Notes: generated from the letters alone by a model not told the origin. A DNA stretch of 40,342 nt from Gammaproteobacteria bacterium (GCA_011523765.1 WTGA01000070.1:1-40342), one strand, 5' to 3'; positions 1 to 8,924 are shown, counted from the first letter of the stretch. Program-made: numbers and translations.

Positions 1-132
1 GACATTGGGGTGTGATTCATTGATTATTGGCGTGCTGAATTTACAGGTTACTCATAAATATATCTGCCATGCTGATCACAGTCAGATGATCGGTGAACCC
101 TTTTGATCTTCACTCCGGAGGAAAACCAGACC

Positions 133-1731
133 ATGACACTAGAGACAGAAATAAAGAAACTTCAACAAAAGGTTTCCGAAAACCAAATGAGCCGGCGGCG
201 CTTCATGCAGGGTGCCATGGCACTGGGCGTGGGGGCCATGGCACCCATGCTGTACAGCCAGGCCGCCAAAGCCGCACCGAAGATGGGAGGGGTCTACCGG
301 ATGGGCCTGGGCGGCGCCAACACCGGCGACTCCCTGGACCCTGAGAACAACGGGGATGTGTTCATGATCAACATGAACCAGGGTTGCGTTCGCAACGCAC
401 TGGTGGAGGTCAATGCCAGTGGACAGGCGGTTCCCGAACTTGCGGAATCTCTCGAACCGACGGCCGATGCGTCGACCTGGCGGGTCAAGCTGAAACCCGG
501 GGTGACCTTTCACAATGGAAAAGACCTGACCCCGGACGATGTCATCGCGTCCATTGAGCACCACCGGGGGCCGGATTCTACCTCCGCAGCAAAATCCGTG
601 GCGGAATCCATGGGAGAAATCGCCAAAGACGGGGACACCGTGGTGTTTACCCTGGAAAGCGGAAATGCTGATTTTCCCTATCTGCTCAGCGACTACCATG
701 TCCTGATGGGCCCGGTTGACGATACCGGAAAGGTGGACTGGATGTCGGGCCATGGCACCGGCCCGTACAAGGTCGTGGAGTTCGAGCCGGGTGTTCGAGC
801 CACCATGGTGCGCAATGAAAACTACTTCAAGGAAGGCGAAGGCAACTTTGACGAAGTGCACATCACCGCGATCAATGATACCGCGGCGCGGATGAACGCC
901 ATGGTCACCGGCCAGGTGGATGCCATTGCCCGCTGTGACCTGAAAACGGCCGGCCTGCTGGAGAACAAACCGGATGTGGATGTGCTCCAGGTCCCCGGTA
1001 CCAAGCACTTCACCTACCCCATGGATATGCGTGCGGCACCGTTTGACAACAGCGATGTGCGGATGGCCCTGAAGTACGGGATTGACCGGCAGGGTTTCGT
1101 GAATACGGTTCTGCGTGGCTATGGTTCGGTGGGCAACGACCACCCGATCTCGGCCAGCCAGAATTACCATGCCAAGGACCTGCCGCAACGTGAATACGAT
1201 ATTGAAAAGGCGAAATGGCATTTGAAACAGGCCGGCATGGAGACGCTTGACCTTGAAATATCCGCTTCGGACGCCGCGTTCGGCGGGGCGGTCGATGCGA
1301 CCGAACTGTACGCCGAGCAACTCAAGCCCGCCGGCATCAACCTGACCGTCAAGCGCGTTTCTCCCGACGGGTACTGGGACAATGTCTGGATGCAGGTGCC
1401 GTGGAGTGCCTGTTACTGGGGTGGACGGCCCACGGCAGACTGGATGTTCACGATTGGCTACAAGGCCGGCGGGAGCTGGACGGACACCTTCTGGAACCAT
1501 GCCCGCTTCGAGGAACTGCTGGTCGCGGGACGTGCGGAGCTGGATGAAGCCAAGCGCAACGACATCTACGTCGAAATGCAGACCATTGTCAGCAATGAAG
1601 GCGGGGTGGTTGTTCCCTGCTTCGCCAACAACGTCGATGCCGCCTCCACTTCGCTGGGCAAGCCGGATAGAATCGCCGGGAACTGGGAACTCGATGGAGG
1701 ACGAAGCGCCGCCCGATGGTGGTTTGCATGA
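133..1731 (+). CDS. Tat-exported peptide-type ABC transporter substrate-binding protein
   Basis: Family 5 (DppA/OppA-type) extracytoplasmic binding protein of 532 residues that would capture the substrate in the periplasm for the permeases and ATPase that follow. The ATG at 133 is chosen because GGAGGAAAA lies about 8 bases upstream; an in-frame start at 103 adds ten residues and lacks such a site. Residues 20-26 read SRRRFMQ, a twin-arginine motif, followed by a hydrophobic stretch and an AKA-A-like cleavage site near residue 45. The unusual part is the charged 19-residue segment before the Tat motif. The mature part has the family pattern (VKLKPGVTFHNGKDLTPDDV, and a C-terminal segment with Trp-rich ligand-site residues). 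The operon continues 1843-5296 on the same strand after a hairpin. The ligand cannot be read from sequence; peptides, opines or betaines are all possible. Confidence 0.93.
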   Translation: MTLETEIKKLQQKVSENQMSRRRFMQGAMALGVGAMAPMLYSQAAKAAPKMGGVYRMGLGGANTGDSLDPENNGDVFMINMNQGCVRNALVEVNASGQAVPELAESLEPTADASTWRVKLKPGVTFHNGKDLTPDDVIASIEHHRGPDSTSAAKSVAESMGEIAKDGDTVVFTLESGNADFPYLLSDYHVLMGPVDDTGKVDWMSGHGTGPYKVVEFEPGVRATMVRNENYFKEGEGNFDEVHITAINDTAARMNAMVTGQVDAIARCDLKTAGLLENKPDVDVLQVPGTKHFTYPMDMRAAPFDNSDVRMALKYGIDRQGFVNTVLRGYGSVGNDHPISASQNYHAKDLPQREYDIEKAKWHLKQAGMETLDLEISASDAAFGGAVDATELYAEQLKPAGINLTVKRVSPDGYWDNVWMQVPWSACYWGGRPTADWMFTIGYKAGGSWTDTFWNHARFEELLVAGRAELDEAKRNDIYVEMQTIVSNEGGVVVPCFANNVDAASTSLGKPDRIAGNWELDGGRSAARWWFA

Positions 1732-1777
1732 TTGAGTGATCGCTTCACCCAGTCACGTGCATTCATGTTGCAAGGAG

Positions 1778-1811
1778 AAAAAGGCGGCCGGCCCTGTCCG
1801 GCCGCCTTTTT
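1778..1811 (+). terminator. Strong hairpin plus T-run between binding protein and permease genes
   Basis: Perfect 14-base arms (AAAAAGGCGGCCGG at 1778-1791 and its complement at 1798-1811) enclose a six-base loop, and the 3' arm ends in five T residues. This is the shape of an intrinsic terminator. It lies 46 bases after the binding-protein stop and 31 bases before the first permease. In ABC operons such elements usually let partial read-through, so the binding protein is made in excess over the membrane components. Confidence 0.85.
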
Positions 1812-1842
1812 CGCGTGAACCGCTCCGGTCCCGCCGACCCCA

Positions 1843-2802
1843 ATGAGCAATTCACTGTTTCTAATGATCGCCAAGCGCATCGGCCTTGGCTTTTTCACCT
1901 TGCTCGCCATCTCGCTGCTGATTACCGTTGGTGTTGAGGCCCTGTCCGGTGACATCTGTACCGCCATCCTTGGCCAGATGGCCTCTGAAGAGACCGTCGC
2001 CGCCTGTCATGCACGCCTCGACCTGGACCGTCCGGTCATGGTCCGCTATGTCGAGTGGCTGGTCAATTTCGTGCAGGGAGACATGGGCCGTTCCATGGCC
2101 AATGACCGGACCGTCATGGAACTGGTCAGCGCAAGGATCGGCAATACGCTGTACCTGGCTGCGTTTTCATCCATGGTGGCCATTCCACTGGGCATCGCAC
2201 TGGGGGTGGTGGCCGCCCTGTACCGGAATACCGGATTTGACCGCGGGATTTCGGTCACGACATTGAGCACGATTTCCGTTCCGGATTTCTTCGTGGCCTA
2301 TATCCTGATGGCCCTGTTTGCGGTGAAATTCAGTATTTTTCCGGCCATTTCAAATGTCGCGGGCAGCATGGGGTTCTGGGAACGGGCCTATGTATCCGCC
2401 CTGCCCGTGTTGACCCTGACCCTGATCTCCATCGCACACCTGATGCGGATGACCCGGGCCTCCATTGTCAACCTGCTGGCCAGCCCCTACATTGAAATGG
2501 CCAAACTGAAGGGCATCAAGCCCGGCCGGGTGATTGTCAAACATGCCCTGCCCAACGCCTGGGCACCGATTATCCAGGTAGTCATCCTGAACATCGCTTT
2601 CATGGTCGTCGGTGTCGTGATCATTGAAGTGGTGTTTGTCTATCCCGGTTTGGGAGCGCTCATGGTGGACTCGGTACAACTTCGCAACATGCCCGTCGTC
2701 CAGGCAACGGCCATGATTTTCGCATCCGCCTATGTGCTGCTCAACCTGTTGGCGGATGTCCTGGCCATTCTTGCCAACCCGAGACTGAGACACCGGAGGT
2801 AG
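1843..2802 (+). CDS. Peptide-type ABC transporter permease, DppB-like
   Basis: 319-residue inner-membrane permease of the binding-protein-dependent family, forming half of the substrate channel. An N-terminal membrane segment (about residues 9-31, FFTLLAISLLITVGVEAL) precedes a periplasmic region. Several further hydrophobic segments follow, then a cytoplasmic coupling loop of the EAA type (EMAKLKGIKPGRVIVKHALP, about residues 220-239) that docks onto the ATPase. Length and order match DppB/OppB proteins. No clear Shine-Dalgarno precedes the ATG at 1843, which fits dependence on read-through from the upstream gene. The next gene starts six bases after this stop. Confidence 0.93.
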   Translation: MSNSLFLMIAKRIGLGFFTLLAISLLITVGVEALSGDICTAILGQMASEETVAACHARLDLDRPVMVRYVEWLVNFVQGDMGRSMANDRTVMELVSARIGNTLYLAAFSSMVAIPLGIALGVVAALYRNTGFDRGISVTTLSTISVPDFFVAYILMALFAVKFSIFPAISNVAGSMGFWERAYVSALPVLTLTLISIAHLMRMTRASIVNLLASPYIEMAKLKGIKPGRVIVKHALPNAWAPIIQVVILNIAFMVVGVVIIEVVFVYPGLGALMVDSVQLRNMPVVQATAMIFASAYVLLNLLADVLAILANPRLRHRR

Positions 2803-2808
2803 GTCGCC

Positions 2809-3639
2809 ATGAAAGTGCTTGCATTTGTCCGGAGCCTGAACTGGAGTGCCCGGATCGGGCTCGGAATCATCGTATTCTTCGGGTTCTGCGCCGCCTTTGC
2901 TCCCTGGCTGGCCCCGTACGGGGAAAGCGAAATTGTCGGGGATGTCTGGGAGCCCATCGGTGGCGAGTTTCTGTTCGGAACGGACATCATTGGCCGGGAC
3001 CTGCTGTCCCGGCTGATTTTCGGTGCCCGCAATACCATTGTGCTGGCCCTGTTGACGACCGCGTGCTCCTTTACCCTGGGGGCATTGATGGGGTTTTTGG
3101 CAGCAACCATGGGAGGATGGGTGGACCAGGTTCTCAGCCGCATCGTGGATATCATCATTTCCGTCCCCACCCTGATTTGCGCCCTCATCGTGGTATCTGC
3201 CGTGGGCACCTCCTTTTTTGTGCTGGCGACCGTCATCGGCATAATCTACGCCATGCCCGTCTACCGGATTGCCCGGGCCGTGGCCATGGATGTGGAAGTC
3301 ATGGATTACGTGGAAGCGGCCCGGTTGCGCGGCGAAGGGCTGTGGTGGATCATGAAGCGGGAAATCCTCCCCAACACGATGACCCCCCTCGCGGCCGAGT
3401 TCGGGTTGCGGTACTGTTTCGTGTTTCTCCTGATCAGCGGATTGAGCTTCCTGGGCCTCGGCCTGCAGCCTCCCCTGGCAGACTGGGGAGCGATGGTACG
3501 GTCCAATTCGGAAGGCATCGCCTGGGGATACCTCCACCCCCTGATTCCAGCCGCCTGCATCGCCCTGCTCACGATTGGAATCAACCTGCTGGTGGATTCC
3601 CTGGTCCACAAGGCCAGCGGCCTGCGCGACGATCACTAG
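2809..3639 (+). CDS. Peptide-type ABC transporter permease, DppC-like
   Basis: 276-residue inner-membrane permease, the second half of the channel. The N-terminal membrane segment (about residues 16-36) is followed by the DppC-type sequence FGTDIIGRDLLSRLIFGAR around residues 62-80. Five more hydrophobic segments and an EAA coupling loop (YVEAARLRGEGLWWIMKREI, about residues 166-185) follow. It is shorter than typical DppC proteins (about 290-300) because the N-terminal tail is brief. An AGGTAGG sequence ahead of the ATG at 2809 serves as ribosome-binding site and overlaps the end of the upstream permease. The ATPase gene begins ten bases downstream. Confidence 0.92.
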   Translation: MKVLAFVRSLNWSARIGLGIIVFFGFCAAFAPWLAPYGESEIVGDVWEPIGGEFLFGTDIIGRDLLSRLIFGARNTIVLALLTTACSFTLGALMGFLAATMGGWVDQVLSRIVDIIISVPTLICALIVVSAVGTSFFVLATVIGIIYAMPVYRIARAVAMDVEVMDYVEAARLRGEGLWWIMKREILPNTMTPLAAEFGLRYCFVFLLISGLSFLGLGLQPPLADWGAMVRSNSEGIAWGYLHPLIPAACIALLTIGINLLVDSLVHKASGLRDDH

Positions 3640-3649
3640 GGGCCTTGCC

Positions 3650-5296
3650 ATGACCGACCAGCTGCTGGAAATGAACGATGTCCTGATTGAGGCGGACATT
3701 GACGGTCACTGGAAACCGATTGTCAACCACCTTTCCATGACACTGAAAAGAGGAGAGATTATCGGCCTGATCGGGGAATCCGGAGCGGGGAAATCCACCT
3801 TCGGCCTGTGCGCACTCGGATATACCAAGCCCGGATGCCGGATCGCCTCCGGGTCCATCAAACTGGACGGCGTTGAACTGGTGGGCCAGCCCGAATCCGC
3901 ACTGCGAAAAATCCGGGGGAACAAAGTCGCCTATGTCGCCCAGAGCGCCGCCGCTTCCTTCAATCCGGCCCACACATTGCTGGAACAGTTTTCCGAAGCA
4001 CCGGTGCAGCACGGGAAAATGAAAACGTCCGAAGCAGCCGTCCGGGGGCGTGAACTGTACCGGCAACTCGACCTGCCCGAACCGGATACCATCGGAGAGC
4101 GGTATCCCCACCAGGTGTCCGGCGGGCAGCTGCAACGGGCCATGACCGCCATGGCACTGGGCAGCAACCCGGATATCATCATCTTCGACGAACCTACCAC
4201 CGCCCTGGATGTAACCACCCAGATTGAGGTGCTTTCCGCGATCAAGGAAGCCGTCAAGGCAAGAAATGTCGCGGGAATCTATATCACCCACGACCTGGCC
4301 GTGGTGGCGCAAATGGCGGACCGGATCATGGTGCTCCGGTACGGCGACCTGATCGAGGAAGGCAATGCGCGGGAAATGCTCGCCAACCCCCGGGAGGATT
4401 ACACGCGCCGGCTGCTGGCCGTCCGCAACCTGCGGGAACACAAGATCCACGGTGATGGGATCAACGTTCTGCTCGAGGTCAAAGAGGTCACCGCCCGCTA
4501 TCCCGGGACAAAAATCGATGTGCTCCAGGACATCTCCGTCAAAGTTGAAAAGGGCAAGACCGTCGCCGTTGTGGGAGAATCCGGAAGCGGAAAAAGCACC
4601 CTGGCACGGGTCATTACCGGATTGCTTCCGCCTTCCGCCGGCCAGGTGATTTTCAAAGGGGAATCCCTGCCCGCAAGCCTGAAGGAAAAGTCCAAGGAGA
4701 ACCTGCGCTCCATCCAGATGATCTACCAGATGGCGGATGTGGCGATGAACCCCAGGCAGAGAATCCGGGAGATTATCGGCCGCCCCCTCGAATTCTACCT
4801 CGGCAAAACGGGCGATGAAAACGAAGCGAGGGTCCATGAACTGCTGAAACAGATCGAAATCCCCGATCATTATATTGACCGGTTTCCGGCCCAATTATCG
4901 GGGGGTGAAAAACAGCGGATCTGCATCGCCCGGGCACTGGCGGCGGAACCGGAACTGATCATCTGCGATGAAGTGACCTCTGCCCTGGACCAATTGGTGG
5001 CGGAAGGCATCCTGGACCTGTTGCAGAACCTGCAGAACGAACTGAATATTTCTTACCTGTTCATCACCCACGACCTGGCCACGGTCAAGGCGATCGCCGA
5101 CGACATTGTGGTCATGTACCAGGGCGGCATCGTCGAACAGGGTCCGAAACAGCAAATCCTGGATCCGCCTTACGAAGACTACACGGAACTGCTGCTGTCA
5201 TCGGTGCCGGAAATGGATCCGGACTGGATGGATGGACTGGTCGAGCGCCGGCGCCGGGGCGAAGCTCCCACCGCGGAGACCCTGCGACAACGCTGA
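3650..5296 (+). CDS. Fused two-domain ABC transporter ATPase
   Basis: 548-residue protein carrying both nucleotide-binding domains of a peptide-type importer, like the YejF/GsiA arrangement. Domain 1 has Walker A GESGAGKST (residues 42-50), signature VSGGQLQRA and Walker B IIIFDEPTTALD. Domain 2 has Walker A GESGSGKST (about 310-318), signature LSGGEKQR and Walker B LIICDEVTSALD. The ATG at 3650 is chosen because the open frame upstream (from 3575) lies inside the previous permease gene and is not conserved-looking. Neither half carries the four-cysteine tail seen in the separate ATPases at 28519-30473, so the usual oligopeptide C-terminal region is missing from both halves. It completes importer 1. 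Confidence 0.93.
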   Translation: MTDQLLEMNDVLIEADIDGHWKPIVNHLSMTLKRGEIIGLIGESGAGKSTFGLCALGYTKPGCRIASGSIKLDGVELVGQPESALRKIRGNKVAYVAQSAAASFNPAHTLLEQFSEAPVQHGKMKTSEAAVRGRELYRQLDLPEPDTIGERYPHQVSGGQLQRAMTAMALGSNPDIIIFDEPTTALDVTTQIEVLSAIKEAVKARNVAGIYITHDLAVVAQMADRIMVLRYGDLIEEGNAREMLANPREDYTRRLLAVRNLREHKIHGDGINVLLEVKEVTARYPGTKIDVLQDISVKVEKGKTVAVVGESGSGKSTLARVITGLLPPSAGQVIFKGESLPASLKEKSKENLRSIQMIYQMADVAMNPRQRIREIIGRPLEFYLGKTGDENEARVHELLKQIEIPDHYIDRFPAQLSGGEKQRICIARALAAEPELIICDEVTSALDQLVAEGILDLLQNLQNELNISYLFITHDLATVKAIADDIVVMYQGGIVEQGPKQQILDPPYEDYTELLLSSVPEMDPDWMDGLVERRRRGEAPTAETLRQR

Positions 5297-5358
5297 CCCA
5301 CCGGAGCCGGGGAAACTGCGATCCACCGGAGAGCCTCCCGCGCCCGGATGAACAACCG

Positions 5359-6297
5359 TCATTCCCAGGTGAATGACTCCGATCCCACTATCTTGACCCT
5401 TTTTGAAAACCCTTCGGCACGGATTTCTTCCCCCACTTCTTCTTCAAGCATCTTGATGACATAAGGCGTCCAGGCATCCCCTCCGAACCTTTCCCTGGAT
5501 TGCTCGAACAGGGATTTCACAAAATGAGTGAGCTTCAGGGGGACCCCGTACTGTTCCCCGAGATCGGCCACCAGACCCAGGTCCTTCAGTCCCAGGTCGG
5601 TCGTGAACCCGGTATTCATCGTTCCATTCAGGATCACCGGGGCCCAATCCTCGAACTCCCGGCTGCTCCCGGAACTGGCACAGATCGCCTGGTAGCAGGT
5701 TCCGAGATTCAGACCGCCTTTCTTGGCCAGCATCAGGGCTTCCCCGGCAGCGATCAGGTCCACCAGACACAACAGGTTGGTGATCACCTTGACCAGGGAT
5801 GCGTTGCCGACTGCCCCCATATAGATGACCTGTCCCCCCAGGGTCTCCAGCAGTTCGAAATGGGAGTCATAGAGGTCCTCGTTTCCCCCGACCAGGATGG
5901 TCATCTCCCCGGATGCCGCACGATGAATGCCGCCGGTCAGGGGGGCTTCGAGCATGTTGATTCCATGGTCTGCAGCCAGGTCATGCATTTTCCTGGCTTC
6001 CGCAACACTGGTCGTGCTCATTTCCATCCAGGTGGACCCGGCCTTCATGGCCTGCAGCACGCCGTTCTTCCCGGCCATGACATCCCGGGAAGCGGCCGGA
6101 GACGGCAGGCAGGTAATGACCATTTCGCTGATCCGTGCCAACGCCACGGTCGTATTGGCCGTTACCGCCCCCGAGGTGCGCACGGCTTCCATGCTCAAAT
6201 CATCCAGGTCATACGCAACCACCGTATGTCCGGACTGAAGCAGGTTTCGCGTCAGCCGGGACCCGAGTTGACCCAGCCCGATGAAGCCGATTACCAT
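5359..6297 (-). CDS. NAD(P)-dependent beta-hydroxyacid dehydrogenase (HIBADH family)
   Basis: 312-residue cytoplasmic oxidoreductase of the 3-hydroxyisobutyrate/6-phosphogluconate dehydrogenase-like family. Residues 4-12 (GFIGLGQLG) form the Rossmann dinucleotide-binding loop. EAPLTGG near residue 118 corresponds to the substrate-binding (D/E)AP(V/L)(S/T)GG motif. In GNASLVKVITNLL the Lys is the expected catalytic base, with an Asn four residues later. Substrates in the family are small beta-hydroxyacids such as 3-hydroxyisobutyrate, tartronate semialdehyde or D-threonine-type compounds, and which one applies here is not evident. It lies 111 bases downstream of the BKACE gene on the same strand, and the two are probably one operon. 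Its 3' end faces the importer-1 ATPase. Confidence 0.9.
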   Translation of the reverse strand: MVIGFIGLGQLGSRLTRNLLQSGHTVVAYDLDDLSMEAVRTSGAVTANTTVALARISEMVITCLPSPAASRDVMAGKNGVLQAMKAGSTWMEMSTTSVAEARKMHDLAADHGINMLEAPLTGGIHRAASGEMTILVGGNEDLYDSHFELLETLGGQVIYMGAVGNASLVKVITNLLCLVDLIAAGEALMLAKKGGLNLGTCYQAICASSGSSREFEDWAPVILNGTMNTGFTTDLGLKDLGLVADLGEQYGVPLKLTHFVKSLFEQSRERFGGDAWTPYVIKMLEEEVGEEIRAEGFSKRVKIVGSESFTWE

Positions 6298-6408
6298 CGC
6301 CTGCCGTCGGGCCGGCTGAAACCGGAGGTGGCCTCCGCTGTCCGCGACGGGCTCACCGGATGGAAGATTCGTGATCCTGGGCTGGGCATGATGTAACTGC
6401 GCCCCGTG

Positions 6409-7287
6409 CTATTTCAACCCCAGTTTTCCCCGGGCTTCGGCCGGTCCGAGTACCCTTCCCCCCAGCCGCTCAATGATTTCCACCGCTCGTTCAACCAGTT
6501 GGCCGTTGGTGGCCAGCACACCCCGGTCCAGGTAGATGTTGTCCTCGAGGCCGACCCGGACATTCCCACCGAGCACCATCGCCTGGGCCACCATGGGCAT
6601 CTGCATTCTTGAAATCCCGAATCCGGCCCACACCGCATTGTCCGGCAGGGCCTGTTTCATCGCCACCATGGTTTCTGTGTCCGCGCCGGCTCCCCACGGA
6701 ATCCCCAGACACAGCTGGAACAGGGGAGGCGCGTCAATCAGACCTTCGTCCACCAGCGAGCGGGCCAGGCGCACCTGCCCCAGGTCGAACACTTCCAGCT
6801 CCGGCTTGACTCCCAGGTCCTGGGTGATCTTTGCCATCTTGCGCAGGTAGGCGGGGGTGTTCAGGTACAGGTCATTGCCATTTCCAAAAATCATGGTGCC
6901 ACAATCCAGGCTGCAGATATCCGGCAAGCACTCGACAACATGGATCAACCGTTCTTCAGGGCCCACCATGTCCGTACCCGGTGCCGGCAGGGAAGGGTCC
7001 TCGTCGCTGGGTATCCAGTCGCCACCCATCCCGGCGGTCAGGTTGATGATGACCTCGACACCGCTGTCCCGGACCCGGTCAACGGCTTCTTTGAACAATA
7101 CCGGGTCACGGGAACCCTTGCCCGTTTCCGGGTCCCGCACATGCAGGTGTACCACGGCCGCCCCGGCATGGGCAGCTTCAATGGCCGCATTCGCCACCTG
7201 TTCAGGGGTGATCGGAACCAGATGGCTTTTCCCGGTCGTATCGCCCGCTCCGGTGACCGCACAGGTAATCACAACTTCGTTATTCAT
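6409..7287 (-). CDS. BKACE (DUF849) beta-keto acid cleavage enzyme
   Basis: 292-residue zinc-dependent TIM-barrel enzyme of the 3-keto-5-aminohexanoate cleavage family. The family condenses a beta-keto acid with acetyl-CoA, giving acetoacetate and a CoA ester. [17 protein letters not shown] (about residues 46-62) supplies the two metal-binding histidines, and GLEDN near residue 250 the metal-binding glutamate. The ATG at 7287 is preferred: GAGGAGA lies just upstream and would be coding if the GTG at 7299 were used. The N-terminus (CAVTGAGDT) and the [11 protein letters not shown] segment resemble, from memory, family members acting on dehydrocarnitine. The dehydrogenase downstream could supply the keto acid, and importer 1 the precursor (inference). 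Confidence 0.92.
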   Translation of the reverse strand: MNNEVVITCAVTGAGDTTGKSHLVPITPEQVANAAIEAAHAGAAVVHLHVRDPETGKGSRDPVLFKEAVDRVRDSGVEVIINLTAGMGGDWIPSDEDPSLPAPGTDMVGPEERLIHVVECLPDICSLDCGTMIFGNGNDLYLNTPAYLRKMAKITQDLGVKPELEVFDLGQVRLARSLVDEGLIDAPPLFQLCLGIPWGAGADTETMVAMKQALPDNAVWAGFGISRMQMPMVAQAMVLGGNVRVGLEDNIYLDRGVLATNGQLVERAVEIIERLGGRVLGPAEARGKLGLK

Positions 7288-7381
7288 CGTTCTCCTCACA
7301 TTTTATTTAGGCTGAAAACTGGTTTATCCGGTCGCTGGACCGGGCCGCGAACTCCGTTCACGGGAAAACCGCACAAGACCG

Positions 7382-8188
7382 TCAGGCAACCGGATAGTCC
7401 GGCTTTCGCTTTTCCCCCTGTTCCACCAGTTTCCGCAGTGACTGCAGTTCCCGGATGATCTCTTCCTGTCTCTCCAGCAATTGTACCCGGTCTTCGTTCG
7501 CGGAATCCTCATGTTCGGCCTGCATGGCGGAAACAATTATACCGATAAACAGGTTCAAGACGGTAAACGAGGTACACAGGATAAAGACAATGAAAAATAC
7601 CCAGGCCAGTGGAAAACTTTCCATCACCGGGCGGACGATCCCCATGGACCAGCTTTCCAGGGTCATGATCTGGAACAGGGAATAGGCCGATGCCCCGAGA
7701 TTGCCAAACCAGTCCGGGAAAACACCACCGTACAGTTTCGTCGCCATCACTGAAAATACGTAGAACACGAGCAGCAGCAACATGGTGATCGAGCCCATGC
7801 CCGGGAGGGCGGCGATCAGTCCGCCGACCACCCGTCGCAACGAGGGGATGACACTGATCAAACGCAGTACCCGGAGAATTCGCAATGCCCGGATGACCGA
7901 AAGATTGCCGGAAGCCGGTATCAGGGAGACCGAGACGATGACAAAATCAAAAATCCGCCACGGGTCCCTGAAAAATTTGAAGCGGTAGACCCACAGCTTG
8001 ACCAGGACCTCCACCGTAAATATCCCCAGGAACAACCTGTCCATCACGACCAGTACCGGGCCTGCAACCTCCATCACCCGTGCATCCGTTTCCAGGCCCA
8101 GGGTGATGGCGTTCAATATGATGAGCACCATAATCGATACTTCAAATTGACGACTTTCAATGATGCGTTGGATATTCATCGGTTTCAT
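7382..8188 (-). CDS. Single-domain voltage-gated sodium channel (NaChBac/NavMs type)
   Basis: 268-residue inner-membrane ion channel expected to assemble as a tetramer. Segments S1-S3 occupy about residues 15-92. S4 (98-110) carries Arg100, 103, 106 and 109 at three-residue spacing, the voltage sensor. S5 is about 131-151. The pore loop has TLESWSM at 176-182, the selectivity filter of bacterial sodium channels, and the following GIVRPVME is as in NavMs. S6 (195-222) ends in LFIGIIVSAM. Residues 223-258 are a charged heptad-like tail fitting the C-terminal four-helix coiled coil. An alternative ATG lies at 8179. It has the same orientation as the BKACE gene, 94 bases upstream of it, but probably functions separately, for example in sodium-linked motility or pH homeostasis. 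Confidence 0.95.
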   Translation of the reverse strand: MKPMNIQRIIESRQFEVSIMVLIILNAITLGLETDARVMEVAGPVLVVMDRLFLGIFTVEVLVKLWVYRFKFFRDPWRIFDFVIVSVSLIPASGNLSVIRALRILRVLRLISVIPSLRRVVGGLIAALPGMGSITMLLLLVFYVFSVMATKLYGGVFPDWFGNLGASAYSLFQIMTLESWSMGIVRPVMESFPLAWVFFIVFILCTSFTVLNLFIGIIVSAMQAEHEDSANEDRVQLLERQEEIIRELQSLRKLVEQGEKRKPDYPVA

Positions 8189-8455
8189 CGGGGAATCGTG
8201 TTTTCCGGGTGCCGAATAGTGGAGGGTTTTTACTCTTCATTCAAGTCCTGGATTGGGTTCTTGTTACAAGCAAATAGAACTGTCCGGTTCTGGAGAGAAA
8301 TTGGATTCTCTAATTCGCAGGAACACAACCAAGTAACCCACTTAAACCATTAGATGAGTAAAACGACCACTTAAATCAACAAAACTCCATATTGAACGGA
8401 CAACGTAAGGATATTCCTCTACACCTGAAGAGCTGACGATTGTCCGCGCATGCTG

Positions 8456-8476
8456 CCCCAATTGGCGAACGCACTC
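8456..8476 (+). repeat. Left copy of imperfect direct repeat flanking the nuclease gene
   Basis: The sequence CCCCAATTGGCGAACGCACTC is matched at 11071-11091 in the same orientation with 18 of 21 identical bases. The copies are 2.6 kb apart and bracket the DUF262/DUF1524 nuclease gene. Both copies can be read on the plus strand as P-x-L-x-N-A-L-x-Y, so they could also be remnants of one protein-coding ancestor. Confidence 0.45.
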
Positions 8477-8560
8477 TTATACGGATTCAGACAGAACACG
8501 GACCCGGCCAACCTTTGGAAGAATCGTACGAAAATTTTTCCATAGCCTTGTGTTCGCTGG

Positions 8561-8905
8561 GTGTTGAGAACAACTTCAGACAGTATGCTGCTCATAATCA
8601 GCACGATCATAGGAAAACTTGCGGACCTGGACAAGTCGCAAGGGAATGGCGTGAAACTGGAGGTTCGGCACCGGGATGGAGAACCAGAGTATTACCCGAA
8701 TTCATTCAAAAGATGCGAAACTTACAGTTCCGACAAACCGGACATTCCGGTCCCATCGGGGGGAAACGAAGTGTTCGAATGGCATGCACGTTTTGATGAC
8801 AGTGGCGTATTCATATTCGTTTTAACCCAGATAATTGTGATGTCGAAACTGGATACATCGGACCACATCTACCGAATTAATGGTCCAGACTTAAGTTGCT
8901 TATAG
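8561..8905 (+). CDS. Hypothetical protein, doubtful
   Basis: A 114-codon open frame with a plausible amino-acid mix in the middle (KLEVRHRDGEPEYYPNSFKR, then FEWHARFDDSGVFIF), but no family I recognise. There is no Shine-Dalgarno sequence ahead of the ATG, and an overlapping plus-strand frame starts at 8440. It could be the tail of a gene disrupted when the neighbouring nuclease was acquired, or chance. It lies in the A+T-rich gap and converges with the nuclease gene 20 bases further on. Confidence 0.2.
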   Translation: MLRTTSDSMLLIISTIIGKLADLDKSQGNGVKLEVRHRDGEPEYYPNSFKRCETYSSDKPDIPVPSGGNEVFEWHARFDDSGVFIFVLTQIIVMSKLDTSDHIYRINGPDLSCL

Positions 8906-8924
8906 ACCGATTCTTCTCGAACAC

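Larger units (their letters stand above)
8189..8924. other. Intergenic region, A+T-rich, no assured gene
   Basis: About 735 bases between the sodium-channel start and the nuclease gene end. Base composition drops to about 40-45 % G+C at 8.2-8.4 kb, marking the left edge of the defence patch. It contains one copy of a 21-bp imperfect direct repeat (8456-8476) and a short open frame described separately. No RNA gene or clear promoter was recognised. Confidence 0.6.

Noticed and set aside
139-1500. Long minus-strand open frame (453 codons)
   Set aside because: It is antisense to a clear binding protein; its translation has no family pattern and is a shadow of the high G+C plus-strand codon use.
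2350-4894. Minus-strand open frames of 449 and 437 codons
   Set aside because: Antisense to conserved permease and ATPase genes; His/Gly/Gln-rich, non-globular-looking translations with no motifs.
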